DNA of 64,000 nt from Serinicoccus chungangensis (GCF_001483745.1 NZ_LQBL01000028.1:1-64000); one strand, 5' to 3'. Numbered from the stretch's first letter, positions 15,629 through 24,874 are shown. Numbers and translations: made by a program. Notes: generated by a model not told the origin, from the sequence alone.

Positions 15629-17758
15629 ATGGACCTCTGGCCCGGAACGGCATACCCCCTGGGCGCGACCTTCGACGGACGCGGCACCAACTTCGCCCTC
15701 TTCTCCGAGCACGCCACCGCGGTGGACCTGTGCCTGGTCAACGACCGCTCGATCGAGACCACGGTCCCGCTGACCGAGGTCGACGCGCACGTCTGGCACG
15801 GCTACGTGCCCAACTGCCAGCCGGGACAGCGCTACGGCTTCCGGGTCCACGGCCCGTACGAGCCCTCCGAGGGCCACCGCTTCAACCCGCACAAGCTGCT
15901 CCTGGACCCCTACGCCAAGGCGATCGCCGGCCAGATCCGCGGTCACCAGGGGCTGTTCGCCTACGACTTCGGCGACCCCTCGTCCTACAACACCGACGAC
16001 TCGGCGCTGCACACCATGACCTCCGTCGTGGTCAACCCCTTCTTCGACTGGGGCCACGACCGGCCGCCGCAGCACGCCTACCACGACAGCGTCATCTACG
16101 AGGCCCATGTCAAGGGCCTGACGATGAACCACCCTGAGGTGCCGCCAGAGCTCCGCGGCACCTACGCCGGGGTGGCGCACCCGGCCGTCGTCGACCACCT
16201 CACCAGCCTGGGCGTGACGGCGCTCGAGCTGCTGCCCGTGCACCAGTTCGTCGACGACCCGCACCTGCAGGACCAGGGGCTGTCGAACTACTGGGGCTAC
16301 AACACCATCGGCTTCCTCGCACCGCACAACGGCTACTCGGCCTACGGGCACCGTGGCCAGCAGGTGACCGAGTTCAAGTCGATGGTCAAGACCCTGCATG
16401 AGGCGGGCATCGAGGTCATCCTCGACGTCGTCTACAACCACACCGCCGAGGGCAACCACCTCGGGCCGACGCTTTCCTTCCGTGGCATCGACAACGCCAG
16501 CTACTACCGGCTCGTCGACTACGACAAGGCCCACTACTACGACACCACGGGCACCGGCAACAGCCTGCTCATGCGCTCCCCGCACGTCCTGCAGCTCATC
16601 ATGGACAGCCTGCGCTACTGGGTCACCGAGATGCACGTCGACGGCTTCCGCTTCGACCTCGCGGCCACCCTCGCGCGGCAGTTCCACGAGGTCGACAAGC
16701 TGTCGGCCTTCTTCGACATCGTGCAGCAGGACCCGGTCATCTCCCAGGTCAAGCTCATCGCCGAGCCGTGGGACCTGGGGGACGGCGGCTACCAGGTCGG
16801 CAACTTCCCCCCGCTGTGGACCGAGTGGAACGGCAAGTACCGCGACACCGTCCGCGACTACTGGCGCGGGGCGCCGGCGACCATGGGCGAGTTCGCCTCC
16901 CGGATCACCGGCTCCAGCGACCTCTACGAGCACAGCGGCCGTCGCCCCTACGCCTCGATCAACTTCGTCGTCGCCCACGACGGCTTCACCCTGGCCGACC
17001 TCGTGTCCTACAACGAGAAGCACAACGAGGCCAACGGCGAGGGCGGGGCCGACGGCGAGGACCACAACCGGTCGTGGAACTGCGGCGTCGAGGGCCCGAC
17101 CGACGACCCGCAGGTGCGCGCGCTCCGGCTGCGCCAGCAGAAGAACTTCCTGGCCACCCTCATGCTCAGCCAGGGGGTGCCCATGCTGGCCCACGGCGAC
17201 GAGATGGGACGCACCCAGCACGGCAACAACAACGTCTACGCCCAGGACAACGAGCTGGCCTGGATGGACTGGGACCTCGACCCCGACCAGGCCGACCTGC
17301 TCGACTTCACCTCCCGGCTCATCGCGCTGCGCAAGGAGCACCCGGCGTTCCGCCGGCGTCGGTTCTACCTCGGCGACGCCGAGCACGGCGGCCAGAGCGA
17401 CCTCGGCGACATCCACTGGTACTCCCCCGACGGCGAGGTGATGACCGACGAGCGCTGGCACAGCCGCGAGCAGGCGGTCATGGTCTTCCTCAACGGGGAG
17501 GCCATCAGCGAGCGGGACGAGCGGGGCCGCGAGGTGACCGACGACCACTTCCTGCTGCTCTTCAACGGCCACCACGAGGCCGTCGACTTCACCGTGCCGG
17601 ACGGGATGAACACGCCCACCTGGCAGGTCGTCGTCGACACCAGCGGCGACGAGCTCGACGACGACGTGCCCTGGGAGACCGGCGGGACGCACGAGGTGCC
17701 GCCGCGCGCCGTCGTCGTGCTCCAGGCCACGCCGCAGCCCGAGCTCGCGCCCGAGTAG
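15629..17758 (+). CDS. glgX: Glycogen debranching enzyme GlgX
   Basis: A 709-residue GH13 isoamylase-type enzyme that removes short alpha-1,6 branches left by glycogen phosphorylase. An N-terminal CBM48 region (PLGATFDGRGTNFALFSEHA) precedes the TIM barrel. The conserved regions are DVVYNHTAEG, DGFRFDLA (nucleophile Asp near 343), IAEPWDLG (acid Glu near 378) and FVVAHDGFTL (Asp near 450). NYWGYNTIGFLAPH and SYNEKHNEANGE are GlgX-typical. ATG 15629 gives the usual MDLWPG start. It converges on the PPK2 gene, with a strong shared hairpin between them. Confidence 0.96.
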   Translation: MDLWPGTAYPLGATFDGRGTNFALFSEHATAVDLCLVNDRSIETTVPLTEVDAHVWHGYVPNCQPGQRYGFRVHGPYEPSEGHRFNPHKLLLDPYAKAIAGQIRGHQGLFAYDFGDPSSYNTDDSALHTMTSVVVNPFFDWGHDRPPQHAYHDSVIYEAHVKGLTMNHPEVPPELRGTYAGVAHPAVVDHLTSLGVTALELLPVHQFVDDPHLQDQGLSNYWGYNTIGFLAPHNGYSAYGHRGQQVTEFKSMVKTLHEAGIEVILDVVYNHTAEGNHLGPTLSFRGIDNASYYRLVDYDKAHYYDTTGTGNSLLMRSPHVLQLIMDSLRYWVTEMHVDGFRFDLAATLARQFHEVDKLSAFFDIVQQDPVISQVKLIAEPWDLGDGGYQVGNFPPLWTEWNGKYRDTVRDYWRGAPATMGEFASRITGSSDLYEHSGRRPYASINFVVAHDGFTLADLVSYNEKHNEANGEGGADGEDHNRSWNCGVEGPTDDPQVRALRLRQQKNFLATLMLSQGVPMLAHGDEMGRTQHGNNNVYAQDNELAWMDWDLDPDQADLLDFTSRLIALRKEHPAFRRRRFYLGDAEHGGQSDLGDIHWYSPDGEVMTDERWHSREQAVMVFLNGEAISERDERGREVTDDHFLLLFNGHHEAVDFTVPDGMNTPTWQVVVDTSGDELDDDVPWETGGTHEVPPRAVVVLQATPQPELAPE

Positions 17759-17770
17759 ACGGCATACCTG

Positions 17771-17828
17771 CCGGTTCTGGACCTCCGGTTCTGGGGGACG
17801 GGCCCCAGAACCCGAGGTCCAGAACCGG
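17771..17828. terminator. Bidirectional hairpin terminator between glgX and ppk2
   Basis: A 26-bp stem with one mismatch (17771-17796 against 17803-17828) and a six-base loop fills the gap between two convergent genes. Each arm is itself made of two partial copies of CCGGTTCTGG, so the stem arose from a short tandem repeat. Confidence 0.85.
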
Positions 17829-17831
17829 GGG

Positions 17832-18794
17832 TCAGACCTCCGAGGCGGCCAGGCGCGCCTGCTGCTCCTCGACGTCGAAGTCGGCCACCGGCCAGGTCAG
17901 GTCCAGTCCGCGCAGGTGCTCCAGGAGCAGCTGCTGGACCGCGAGCCGGGCGTACCACTTGCGGTCCGCCGGCACGACGAACCACGGGGCCCGCTCGGTG
18001 CTGCACCGCTCGAGCAGGACCTGGTAGGCCTCCTGGTAGTCCGCCCAGTGCTCGCGCTCGTCGAGGTCGCGCGGGTTGAACTTCCAGTGCTTGTCCGGCC
18101 GCTCGAGGCGCTCGCCGAGCCGCGCCTTCTGCTCCTGCGGGCTGATGTGCAGCATGACCTTGATGATGGTGACGTCGTCGTCGACGAGCGACTCCTCGAA
18201 GCGGTTGATGGTGGCGTAACGACGCTTCCACTGGGCCGGGGGCACCAGGTCGTGGACGCGCACGACGAGCACGTCCTCGTAGTGCGACCGGTCGAAGACG
18301 CCGATCATGCCGGGCCCGGGCAGCGCGCGACGGATCCGCCACAGGAACGGGTGCTTCTTCTCCTCGGCGCTCGGCGCCTTGAACGCCGTGAGCTCGACGC
18401 CCTGGGGGTCGACCGACCCGACGACGTGGCGCATGATGCCGCCCTTGCCGGAGGTGTCCATGCCCTGCACGACGAGCAGGACCCGCCGGCGCCCACCCGC
18501 CCGGGACTCGGCGTAGAGCTGCTCCTGCAGGGTGTCGAGCTCGGCGTCGGCGGCGGCCAGGGCGTCCTTGCCGGCCTGCTTGTCGCCCGCGAAGGCGGGG
18601 GTGGAGCGCGGGTCGACGTCCGCGAGGGTGAAGCCCTCCCCCACCCGCAGGGCGTCGGCCCAGGTCGGCGCCGCGGCCTCGGGGGCCTTCGATGCCTTCG
18701 CGGCGTTCGCGGAGTCCTTCTTCCTCGCCGCCTTCGTGACCTTCGCGGAGTCCTTCTTCTTCTTCGCCGCCTTCGTGTCCTTCTTCTTCGCCAT
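17832..18794 (-). CDS. PPK2-family polyphosphate kinase
   Basis: About 320 residues. The PPK2 core shows Walker A VVQGMDTSGKGGIMRHVVG, then PQGVELTAFKAPSAEE, the lid segment GVFDRSHYEDVLVVRVHDLV, and KVMLHISPQEQKARL. PPK2 enzymes transfer phosphate between polyphosphate and nucleotides; single-domain members of this length often phosphorylate AMP or NDPs. The N-terminus (MAKKKDTKAAKKKKDSAK and on) is a lysine/alanine-rich, disordered tail that may bind polyphosphate. ATG 18794 is chosen at the start of that tail. Confidence 0.92.
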   Translation of the reverse strand: MAKKKDTKAAKKKKDSAKVTKAARKKDSANAAKASKAPEAAAPTWADALRVGEGFTLADVDPRSTPAFAGDKQAGKDALAAADAELDTLQEQLYAESRAGGRRRVLLVVQGMDTSGKGGIMRHVVGSVDPQGVELTAFKAPSAEEKKHPFLWRIRRALPGPGMIGVFDRSHYEDVLVVRVHDLVPPAQWKRRYATINRFEESLVDDDVTIIKVMLHISPQEQKARLGERLERPDKHWKFNPRDLDEREHWADYQEAYQVLLERCSTERAPWFVVPADRKWYARLAVQQLLLEHLRGLDLTWPVADFDVEEQQARLAASEV

Positions 18795-18825
18795 CGGGGC
18801 AGTCTGGCAGAACCGACCCCGCGCG

Positions 18826-19461
18826 TCAGCGCAGACGGGTGCGGAGCAGCAGATCACCCTCCCACTCCAGCAGGTGGGTCAGCCGCCCGGTCGGCCCGGA
18901 CAGGGTCGCGCTGCCCGGCAGCAGAAGCTGGCCGTCGCCCCCCGCCAGCACCGGCCGCACGGTCACGCACAGCTCGTCGACCGCCCCGGCACGCACCCAG
19001 GCACCGAAGAGCGCCGGGCCGCCCTCCACGACGACCCGGTCCCAGCCGTGACCGGCGCAGACGTCCAGCACCTGCTCCGGAGTGACGTCCTCCCCGCCGC
19101 CGCTCACCACGTGCACCCCAGGATGGTCGGCGAGCTCGACCGGCACCTCGCCGCTGCGGGTGACGACGACCAGCGCCTTCCCCTCCAGGGGGCCGTAGCC
19201 CTCCTCCCGCGCGGTGCCGGCGCCCACGACCACGGCCTGGGCCCAGCGCCGCAGGGTGGCGAAGGCGGCCGCGTCGCCGTCCGAGCCCTCGTTGAGGCTG
19301 CCGCTGCGTCCGTCGGGTCCGGTGGCGCGCCCGTCGAGGGTGGTGATGAACCCGCCCCGCACCCACCGGCCGGCCGCGCGGTCGGACGGCACGGCATACC
19401 AGTCGTCGAGCTCGGCCTCGCCCAGCGGACCCTGACCGGTCGACACGTCTGCTCGGCTCAC
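18826..19461 (-). CDS. RibD C-terminal/pyrimidine reductase-family protein
   Basis: A 211-residue dihydrofolate-reductase-fold protein of the RibD_C type. WVRGGFITTLDGRATGPDG, AVVVGAGTAREEGYGPL and RVVVEGGPALFGAWVRAGAVDELCVTVRPVL are the family's landmark segments. Similar stand-alone actinobacterial proteins are annotated as pyrimidine reductases of riboflavin synthesis, but their substrate is often unproven. GTG 19461 follows GAGGAGG. It lies 16 bp downstream of the alpha/beta-hydrolase on the same strand, probably in one operon with the ligase. Confidence 0.85.
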   Translation of the reverse strand: MSRADVSTGQGPLGEAELDDWYAVPSDRAAGRWVRGGFITTLDGRATGPDGRSGSLNEGSDGDAAAFATLRRWAQAVVVGAGTAREEGYGPLEGKALVVVTRSGEVPVELADHPGVHVVSGGGEDVTPEQVLDVCAGHGWDRVVVEGGPALFGAWVRAGAVDELCVTVRPVLAGGDGQLLLPGSATLSGPTGRLTHLLEWEGDLLLRTRLR

Positions 19462-19477
19462 GATCCTCCTCGCCCCC

Positions 19478-20686
19478 TCACCGCAGGAAGGAGGCCACGA
19501 GGTCCTCCCACAGCGAGGGGTTGGTGTTCCACTCCTGGCAGTGGCGCGCCTGCGGCCACACGAAGGTCTGCACGAGACCGGGTCGCCGGCGCGCGAGGTC
19601 CTGGGACGGGCCGAAGGGCACCGTGTCGTCGGTCGCGGAGTGGATGATGAACATGCGGTGGGTGACCTCCTCGGCCCGGTCCACCCAGTTGGTGGCCGCC
19701 ACGTCGACCGGCTCGGCCACCCGGAGCAGGTGCCGCGAGGCCTTGCTGCGCAGCAGGCTGCGGGCCAGCTGCTCCACCGGGCGGGGGATGAGGTGCAGGT
19801 CGGCCTGGTGGGCCAGCACCGACCCCCAGTCGATGACCGGCCCGTTGAGCAGCACCCGGTGCACCCGGTGGGCGACGTCGGAGCGGTTGAGCGCCTGCAG
19901 GACGAGCGCCCCGCCCATCGACCAGCCCACGAGCACGATCCGGCGGGCGCCGTGGGCCAGGGCGTAGCGCAGGGCGGCGTCGATGTCGCGCCACTCCGAC
20001 AGCCCCAGGCTGTAGCGGCCGTCGGAGGAGGGCGGGGCGCCGACGTCGTTGCGGTACATCGGGATGAGGCAGGTGTAGCCCAGCCGGTGCAGGACCGGGA
20101 CGGCGCGCAGCGTCTCCCCGCGCTGCGCGCTGCGGCCGTGCACCAGGACGGCCCAGTCGTCCTGGTGGGCCGTCGCGGCCGACGCACCGGGCACCCGCCA
20201 GGCCGGCAGGTCGCCGACGTCGGAGGTGACGAGCACGTCCTCGTGCTCCAGGCCCAGGGCGCTCCCGGGGTCGCCGCAGTAGAAGTACTTGTTCCAGCGG
20301 GCCGGCCCCGGCCCGAGGTCGCCGGCGTCCACGCCCAGCAGCTCCCGGGTCACCACCATCTGCCGGCGGGACCCCCTGGCCCCCTCCTCCTCGTGGGCCG
20401 GCTCCACCACCTCGCCCACGCGGGCGTGGCCGGCGCCGCCGTCCAGCCAGAGGCCGTAGCGGCCCGAGGAGGTGGTCTGCGGGTCCGCCCGCAGCGTGAC
20501 TGTCCCGGCGTCCGGGTCCACCGCGACGACCGTGACGTCATCCTTCTTCTCGTGCTCCGGGGTGATGACGCGGTGCGCGAAGTAGGTCGCGGTGCCCATC
20601 GAGACGGCGCCGCCGAGCGCCGCTCCCCCGGCGACGGCGGTGCCTACGGCGGCGGCCCGGCCCGCCGCGGTCATCCGCCCGCTCAC
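19478..20686 (-). CDS. Membrane-anchored alpha/beta-hydrolase
   Basis: About 402 residues. The N-terminal 35 residues are a hydrophobic Ala/Gly-rich anchor (AVGTAVAGGAALGGAVSMGTATYFAH). A beta-rich linker precedes the hydrolase fold, with WAVLVHGRSAQRGE, nucleophile GWSMGG (Ser), acid in HSATDDTVPF and base in QARHCQEWN. The catalytic domain therefore probably faces outward. The start GTG 20686 overlaps the stop of the DNA ligase by four bases (GTGA); ATG 20674 is an alternative. Function is unassigned. Confidence 0.82.
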   Translation of the reverse strand: MSGRMTAAGRAAAVGTAVAGGAALGGAVSMGTATYFAHRVITPEHEKKDDVTVVAVDPDAGTVTLRADPQTTSSGRYGLWLDGGAGHARVGEVVEPAHEEEGARGSRRQMVVTRELLGVDAGDLGPGPARWNKYFYCGDPGSALGLEHEDVLVTSDVGDLPAWRVPGASAATAHQDDWAVLVHGRSAQRGETLRAVPVLHRLGYTCLIPMYRNDVGAPPSSDGRYSLGLSEWRDIDAALRYALAHGARRIVLVGWSMGGALVLQALNRSDVAHRVHRVLLNGPVIDWGSVLAHQADLHLIPRPVEQLARSLLRSKASRHLLRVAEPVDVAATNWVDRAEEVTHRMFIIHSATDDTVPFGPSQDLARRRPGLVQTFVWPQARHCQEWNTNPSLWEDLVASFLR

Positions 20687-21780
20687 GACCTGCCCTGCCC
20701 ACCGGGTGGGGTCACCGGGGCGCCGAGCACGTCGTCGAGGGGGAAGTCGACCGGCTGCTCCAGCTGGTCGAAGGTGCACGACCGGGGGTCGCGGTCCTCG
20801 CGCCAGCGCAGGAACTGCGCGGTGTGCCGGAAACGGCCCCCCTCGAGGTAGTCGTAGCGGACCTCGACCACCCGCTCGGGGCGCAGCGGGGTGAACGACA
20901 GGTCCTTGCCCGCGGCCCAGCGCGACCCCTCGCTCTTGCGCGGGGTGTCGGCCTGCAGCTGGCCCGCCCAGTCCCAGGGGTGACCCTCGAAGTCGGTCAC
21001 CCACGGCTGCAGCTCGGCGAAGAGCTCGCGCCGCCGCGCCATGGGGAAGGAGGAGCTGACGCCGACGTGGGCCAGCCGGCCCTCGTCGGTGTAGATCCCC
21101 AGGAGCAGGGAGCCGATCGCCTCCTCGCTGCTCTTGTGGGTGCGGTAGCCGGCGACCACGCAGTCCGCGGTGCGGGTGTGCTTGAGCTTGGTGAGCACCC
21201 GCTTGTTCTGCTGGTAGGGCGCGTCCGGGTCCTTGCCGATGATCCCGTCCAGGCCGGCCCCCTCGAAGTCGACGAACCAGCGCATCGCGAGGTCGAGGTC
21301 GTCGGTGAGCGGCGACAGGTGGACCGAGCCGGCGCTGACGGCGGGGAGCACCGACTCGAGCCGGGCGCGGCGCTCGCGGAACGGCATACCGGTGAGGTCG
21401 TCGTCGCCCAGCGCGAGCAGGTCGAAGGCGACGAAGGCCGCGGGCGTGGACTCGCTGAGCATGCGCACCCGGGACTCGGCCGGGTGGATGCGCTGCCCGA
21501 GGGCATCGAAGTCGAGCCGCTGCCCGCTCGGCGAGGCGAGCACGATCTCGCCGTCCACGACGCAGCGCTCGGGCAGCTCGGCGCGCACGGCCTCGACGAG
21601 CTCGGGGAAGTAGCGGGTCATCGGCTTCTCGTTGCGCGACCCCAGCTCGACCTCGTCGCCGTCGCGGAAGACGACGGAGCGGAAGCCGTCCCACTTCGGG
21701 TCGTAGAGCCACCCGGGCGGCAGCGCCGCGGCTGGCTTGGCGAGCATCGGCGTGACCGGGGGCATGACGGGCAGGTCCAC
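20683..21780 (-). CDS. ATP-dependent DNA ligase
   Basis: A 365-residue single-polypeptide ligase. Adenylation motif I is YDPKWDGFR (Lys nucleophile), with RNEKPMTRYFPEL, DGEIVLAS, FVAFDLLAL, EGAGLDGIIGK (motif IV) and KLKHTRTADCVV (motif V). An OB-fold half ends in FTPLRPERVVEVRYDYLEGGRFRHTAQFLRWRED. This is the LigC/LigD-ligase type of bacterial end-joining. GTG 21780 gives the usual VDLPVMPPVTPML start. A separate LigD-type polymerase lies beyond manA, so ligase and polymerase are split here. No ku gene or nuclease domain is in the window. Confidence 0.92.
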   Translation of the reverse strand: MDLPVMPPVTPMLAKPAAALPPGWLYDPKWDGFRSVVFRDGDEVELGSRNEKPMTRYFPELVEAVRAELPERCVVDGEIVLASPSGQRLDFDALGQRIHPAESRVRMLSESTPAAFVAFDLLALGDDDLTGMPFRERRARLESVLPAVSAGSVHLSPLTDDLDLAMRWFVDFEGAGLDGIIGKDPDAPYQQNKRVLTKLKHTRTADCVVAGYRTHKSSEEAIGSLLLGIYTDEGRLAHVGVSSSFPMARRRELFAELQPWVTDFEGHPWDWAGQLQADTPRKSEGSRWAAGKDLSFTPLRPERVVEVRYDYLEGGRFRHTAQFLRWREDRDPRSCTFDQLEQPVDFPLDDVLGAPVTPPGGQGRS

Positions 21781-21888
21781 AAGCGCCAGTGTGCCCGATG
21801 GCACCGACAGAGGACGGGTATGCCCGTGCGCACCCGCCGGCGGGGGCGCGGCTCGGTGGCGGCCCGGCTCGGCGGCGGTGCGGCTCAG

Positions 21889-21900
21889 TAGGGTGGCCGG
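21889..21900 (+). promoter_or_regulatory. Leaderless -10 element of manA
   Basis: TAGGGT at 21889-21894, six bases before the ATG at 21901, with no Shine-Dalgarno sequence. Confidence 0.55.
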
Positions 21901-23097
21901 ATGAGCGGCATCGTCAGGATCGACGGCGTGGTCCGGGACTACGCCTGGGGGCGGCCGGGGGGCATCTCGGCGGTCCGCGGCCAGGAGCCGACCGGGCGGC
22001 CCGAGGCCGAGCTGTGGCTGGGCGCCCACCCGGCCGCGCCCAGCCGGGTGCTGACCGGCCACCCCGGGGGCGCGCCCTGGCCCGACCTCGCGGCCTGGGA
22101 GCACGCCACCGGCGACACCCTGCCCTTCCTCATGAAGCTGCTCGCCGCCGGTGCGCCGCTGTCGCTGCAGGCCCACCCCGGCCCCGAGCAGGCCCGCGCC
22201 GGCTTCGCGCGGGAGGAGGCCGCCGGGATCCCCCGGGACGCACCCGCGCGCAGCTTCCGGGACCCGCACGCCAAGCCCGAGGTGCTGCTCGCCGTGGAGG
22301 ACGGCTTCGACGCGCTGTGCGGCTTCCGGCCGGTGGCCGAGGTCGTCGATCTGCTCGACCGCCTGGCGGCCGGGGTCCCGACCGACGGCTGGTCGCGATG
22401 GCGCTCGCTGCTCGTCGCCGCCGGCAGCCCCGCGGCCGGGGCTGGTGCGGCGCTGCGGTGGCTGCTCTCCGGGGACGAGGCGGTGGACCGGATGGTCGAT
22501 GCGCTGAGCGGGGCGGGTCCCACCGGCCTGCCGGAGGCCGAGGACGACCTCGTCCGGCTGCTGGCGCGCCACCACCCCGGCGACCCGGGGATCGCCGTCG
22601 CGCTCATGCTGAACCGGGTCACCCTGGCCGCCGGTGAGGCGCTGTGGCTGCCGGCGGGCAACATCCATGCCTACCTCTGCGGGCTGGGCGTCGAGGTGAT
22701 GGGCCCCAGCGACAACGTCCTGCGCGGAGGCCTGACGGGCAAGCACGTGGACGTCCCCGAGCTGCTGGACGTGCTGGACGTCACCCCGGGGCCGCCCCCG
22801 CTGCTGGCGCCCGTCGACCTCGGCCCGGGGGTGCGGGCCTACCGTCCGAGCACGCAGGAGACCGGCGCGACCGTGCCCTGGCAGCTGGTGGAGGTGACCG
22901 GCCCGGCCGAGGTGGCTGCCGGCAGCGCCGCGGTCGCGCTCGTGCTGGAGGGGGAGTTCACGCTGCGCAGCGGGCGCCACGGCGACCCGGGCGGCGGGCT
23001 GACCCTGGCCCGCGGCGAGGCGGGTTTCGTCGACCGCCCCGGCCGCATCACGCTCGAGGGCTCGGGCGCCCTCTACCTCGCGACGACCGTGGTCTGA
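21901..23097 (+). CDS. manA: Mannose-6-phosphate isomerase, class I
   Basis: A 398-residue type I phosphomannose isomerase that interconverts fructose-6-phosphate and mannose-6-phosphate, feeding GDP-mannose and glycan synthesis. The zinc-site segments are visible: PLSLQAHPGPEQA (Gln and His), HAKPEVLLAVEDGFDALCGFRP (His/Glu region) and LPAGNIHAYLCGLGVEVMGPSDNVLRGGLT. The active-site arginine lies in the last of these. The start follows a leaderless -10. It is divergent from the ligase and converges on the LigD-type polymerase. Confidence 0.93.
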   Translation: MSGIVRIDGVVRDYAWGRPGGISAVRGQEPTGRPEAELWLGAHPAAPSRVLTGHPGGAPWPDLAAWEHATGDTLPFLMKLLAAGAPLSLQAHPGPEQARAGFAREEAAGIPRDAPARSFRDPHAKPEVLLAVEDGFDALCGFRPVAEVVDLLDRLAAGVPTDGWSRWRSLLVAAGSPAAGAGAALRWLLSGDEAVDRMVDALSGAGPTGLPEAEDDLVRLLARHHPGDPGIAVALMLNRVTLAAGEALWLPAGNIHAYLCGLGVEVMGPSDNVLRGGLTGKHVDVPELLDVLDVTPGPPPLLAPVDLGPGVRAYRPSTQETGATVPWQLVEVTGPAEVAAGSAAVALVLEGEFTLRSGRHGDPGGGLTLARGEAGFVDRPGRITLEGSGALYLATTVV

Positions 23098-23206
23098 CCG
23101 ACCCTGGGCTGACCGACCCCTACGCAGACGGTCCCGGGGGACTCGTACACGGGCCCGACGCCGTCCACAGGACCCTCTCGACCAGGGCGCGGTGGGCGCG
23201 GCGCGC

Positions 23207-24283
23207 TCAGGCCTTCTCGACCCGGTTACCGTGCTCGTCCCAGTGCTCGGCGACCTTCTTGGAGGGCTGGACCCGCGGCGGCTCCCCCGGCATCTTGGGG
23301 TGGTCCGGCGGGAAGTTCAGCTCCCCCAGCCCGCGCTCGAGGTCGGCCTCCCACAGCGCGTAGGCTCCGTCGACCACCCCCGGGGACGCGTGCAGGTCCG
23401 CCCAGGCGTCCCCGTGCTCGGCGAGGAAGTCGGGGACGGTGTGCAGGGTGAGGGCCGTGGGGTCGACCTCGGCGAGCTGGTCCCAGGTCACCGGGACCGA
23501 GACGGGGGCACCGGGCAGGATGCGGGTGCTCCACGCGGCGGCCAGGGTGCGGTCGCGCGTGGCCTGGTTGAAGTCGACGAAGATCCGCTCCCCCCGCTCC
23601 TCCTTCCACCACGCCGTGGTCACCAGGTCGGGCCGGCGCCGTTCGAGCTCGCGGGCGAGACCGATGACGGCGTGCCGGACCTCGAGGAACTCCAGCCGCG
23701 GCTCGATCGCGGCGAAGACGTGCACCCCGCGGTTGCCGGTCGTCTTGACGAAGGGCGTGAGCCCCGCCTCCGTCATGACCTCCCGCAGCGCGGTGGCGGC
23801 CTCGACGACGTCGGCGAAGGCGCGCCCGGGCTGGGGGTCCAGGTCGATCCGCAGCTCGTCCGGGTGGTCGTTGTCGCCGGAGCGCACCGGCCACGGGTGC
23901 CAGGTGACGGTGCCCATCTGCGCGGTCCACAGCAGCGTCGCGAGGTCGCCCCCGTCGATGACGAGCTGGGGGTGGCTGCGCCCCGAGGGATAGGTGCAGA
24001 CCGTGGTCCGCGACCAGTCGGGCACCCCCTTCGGCGGGTTCTTGGAGTAGAACTCCTCCCCCTCGATGCCCCCGCGCACCCGTTGCAGGGTGACCGGCCG
24101 GTCGCCCAGCGCGCGGAGCATCGGCTCGGCGACGGCCTCCAGGTATGCCGCGAGGCCGGCCTTGGTGACGGTCGCGCCGTGCGCGGTGGCCGGCCAGACG
24201 ACCTTGTCCGGGCTGGACAGCCGGACGTCACGGACCCGGCCGTCGGGCCCCGGGGCGGTGAGGGTCTGCGCGTCGGCGGGCAT
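23207..24283 (-). CDS. LigD-type polymerase/primase domain protein
   Basis: A 358-residue stand-alone polymerase of the archaeo-eukaryotic primase superfamily, as in the polymerase domain of LigD. Visible motifs are VRLSSPDKVVWP at the N-terminus, EFYSKNPPKGVPDW, the metal-binding RIDLDPQPG (two Asp), KTTGNRGVHVFAAI, and IFVDFNQATRDRTLAAAWSTR. It fills gaps and adds ribonucleotides at broken ends in non-homologous end joining. No ligase or phosphoesterase domain is attached. The C-terminal 50 residues (RVQPSKKVAEHWDEHG) form a tail typical of actinobacterial stand-alone versions. Confidence 0.9.
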   Translation of the reverse strand: MPADAQTLTAPGPDGRVRDVRLSSPDKVVWPATAHGATVTKAGLAAYLEAVAEPMLRALGDRPVTLQRVRGGIEGEEFYSKNPPKGVPDWSRTTVCTYPSGRSHPQLVIDGGDLATLLWTAQMGTVTWHPWPVRSGDNDHPDELRIDLDPQPGRAFADVVEAATALREVMTEAGLTPFVKTTGNRGVHVFAAIEPRLEFLEVRHAVIGLARELERRRPDLVTTAWWKEERGERIFVDFNQATRDRTLAAAWSTRILPGAPVSVPVTWDQLAEVDPTALTLHTVPDFLAEHGDAWADLHASPGVVDGAYALWEADLERGLGELNFPPDHPKMPGEPPRVQPSKKVAEHWDEHGNRVEKA

Positions 24284-24351
24284 GATGACAACCTAGCGGC
24301 ACCCACCGACCTGCCCGGAAGCAATCGACCCCTCACGTCGTTGTCACCGGC

Positions 24352-24804
24352 ATGAACCACCACAGCACGCCCGCCACCGACGCCAGCAAGCCCGACGCGA
24401 AGGGCTACCGCACCACCCGCTCGGAGCAGGAGTGGCGCGAGCAGCTCTCGCCGGAGGAGTACGCCGTGCTCCGCGAGGCCGGCACCGAGCGCCCGTTCGT
24501 CGGTGAGTACACCAACACCACCACCGAGGGGGTCTACGCCTGCCGTGCCTGCGGCGCCGAGCTGTTCCGCAGCGAGACCAAGTTCGAGAGCCACTGCGGC
24601 TGGCCGAGCTTCTACTCCCCGCTCGCCGAGGACCGGGTGGAGTACCTGCAGGACGACTCCTTAGGCCGCACCCGCACCGAGGTGCGGTGCGCCTCCTGCG
24701 GCTCCCACCTGGGTCACGTCTTCGAGGGCGAGGGCTACGACACCCCCACCGACCAGCGCTTCTGCATGAACAGCATCGCGATGACGCTGCAGCCCAAGGC
24801 CTGA
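24352..24804 (+). CDS. msrB: Peptide-methionine (R)-S-oxide reductase MsrB
   Basis: A 150-residue MsrB that repairs methionine-R-sulfoxide in oxidised proteins. Two zinc-binding pairs are seen (CRACG and CASCG), plus GWPSFYSPL and the catalytic RFCMNSIAMTL. The resolving residue position follows the zinc type. ATG 24352 leaves a short N-terminal extension. It converges on hemQ, separated by an 11-bp GC hairpin. Confidence 0.95.
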   Translation: MNHHSTPATDASKPDAKGYRTTRSEQEWREQLSPEEYAVLREAGTERPFVGEYTNTTTEGVYACRACGAELFRSETKFESHCGWPSFYSPLAEDRVEYLQDDSLGRTRTEVRCASCGSHLGHVFEGEGYDTPTDQRFCMNSIAMTLQPKA

Positions 24805-24820
24805 GCAGCCCCACGTCGGA

Positions 24821-24848
24821 CCGCCCGCGGCGCACCCGCCGCGGGCGG
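24821..24848. terminator. Hairpin between msrB and hemQ
   Basis: CCGCCCGCGGC (24821-24831) and its exact reverse complement (24838-24848) flank a six-base loop in the gap between two convergent genes. No T-run follows, as is usual for high-GC terminators. Confidence 0.7.
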
Positions 24849-24874
24849 CGGCATACCTGCTCCCGGTCGTCGGC

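Noticed and set aside
15479-17692. Long open frame antisense to glgX
   Set aside because: It is a valine/glycine-rich shadow of glgX with no domain.
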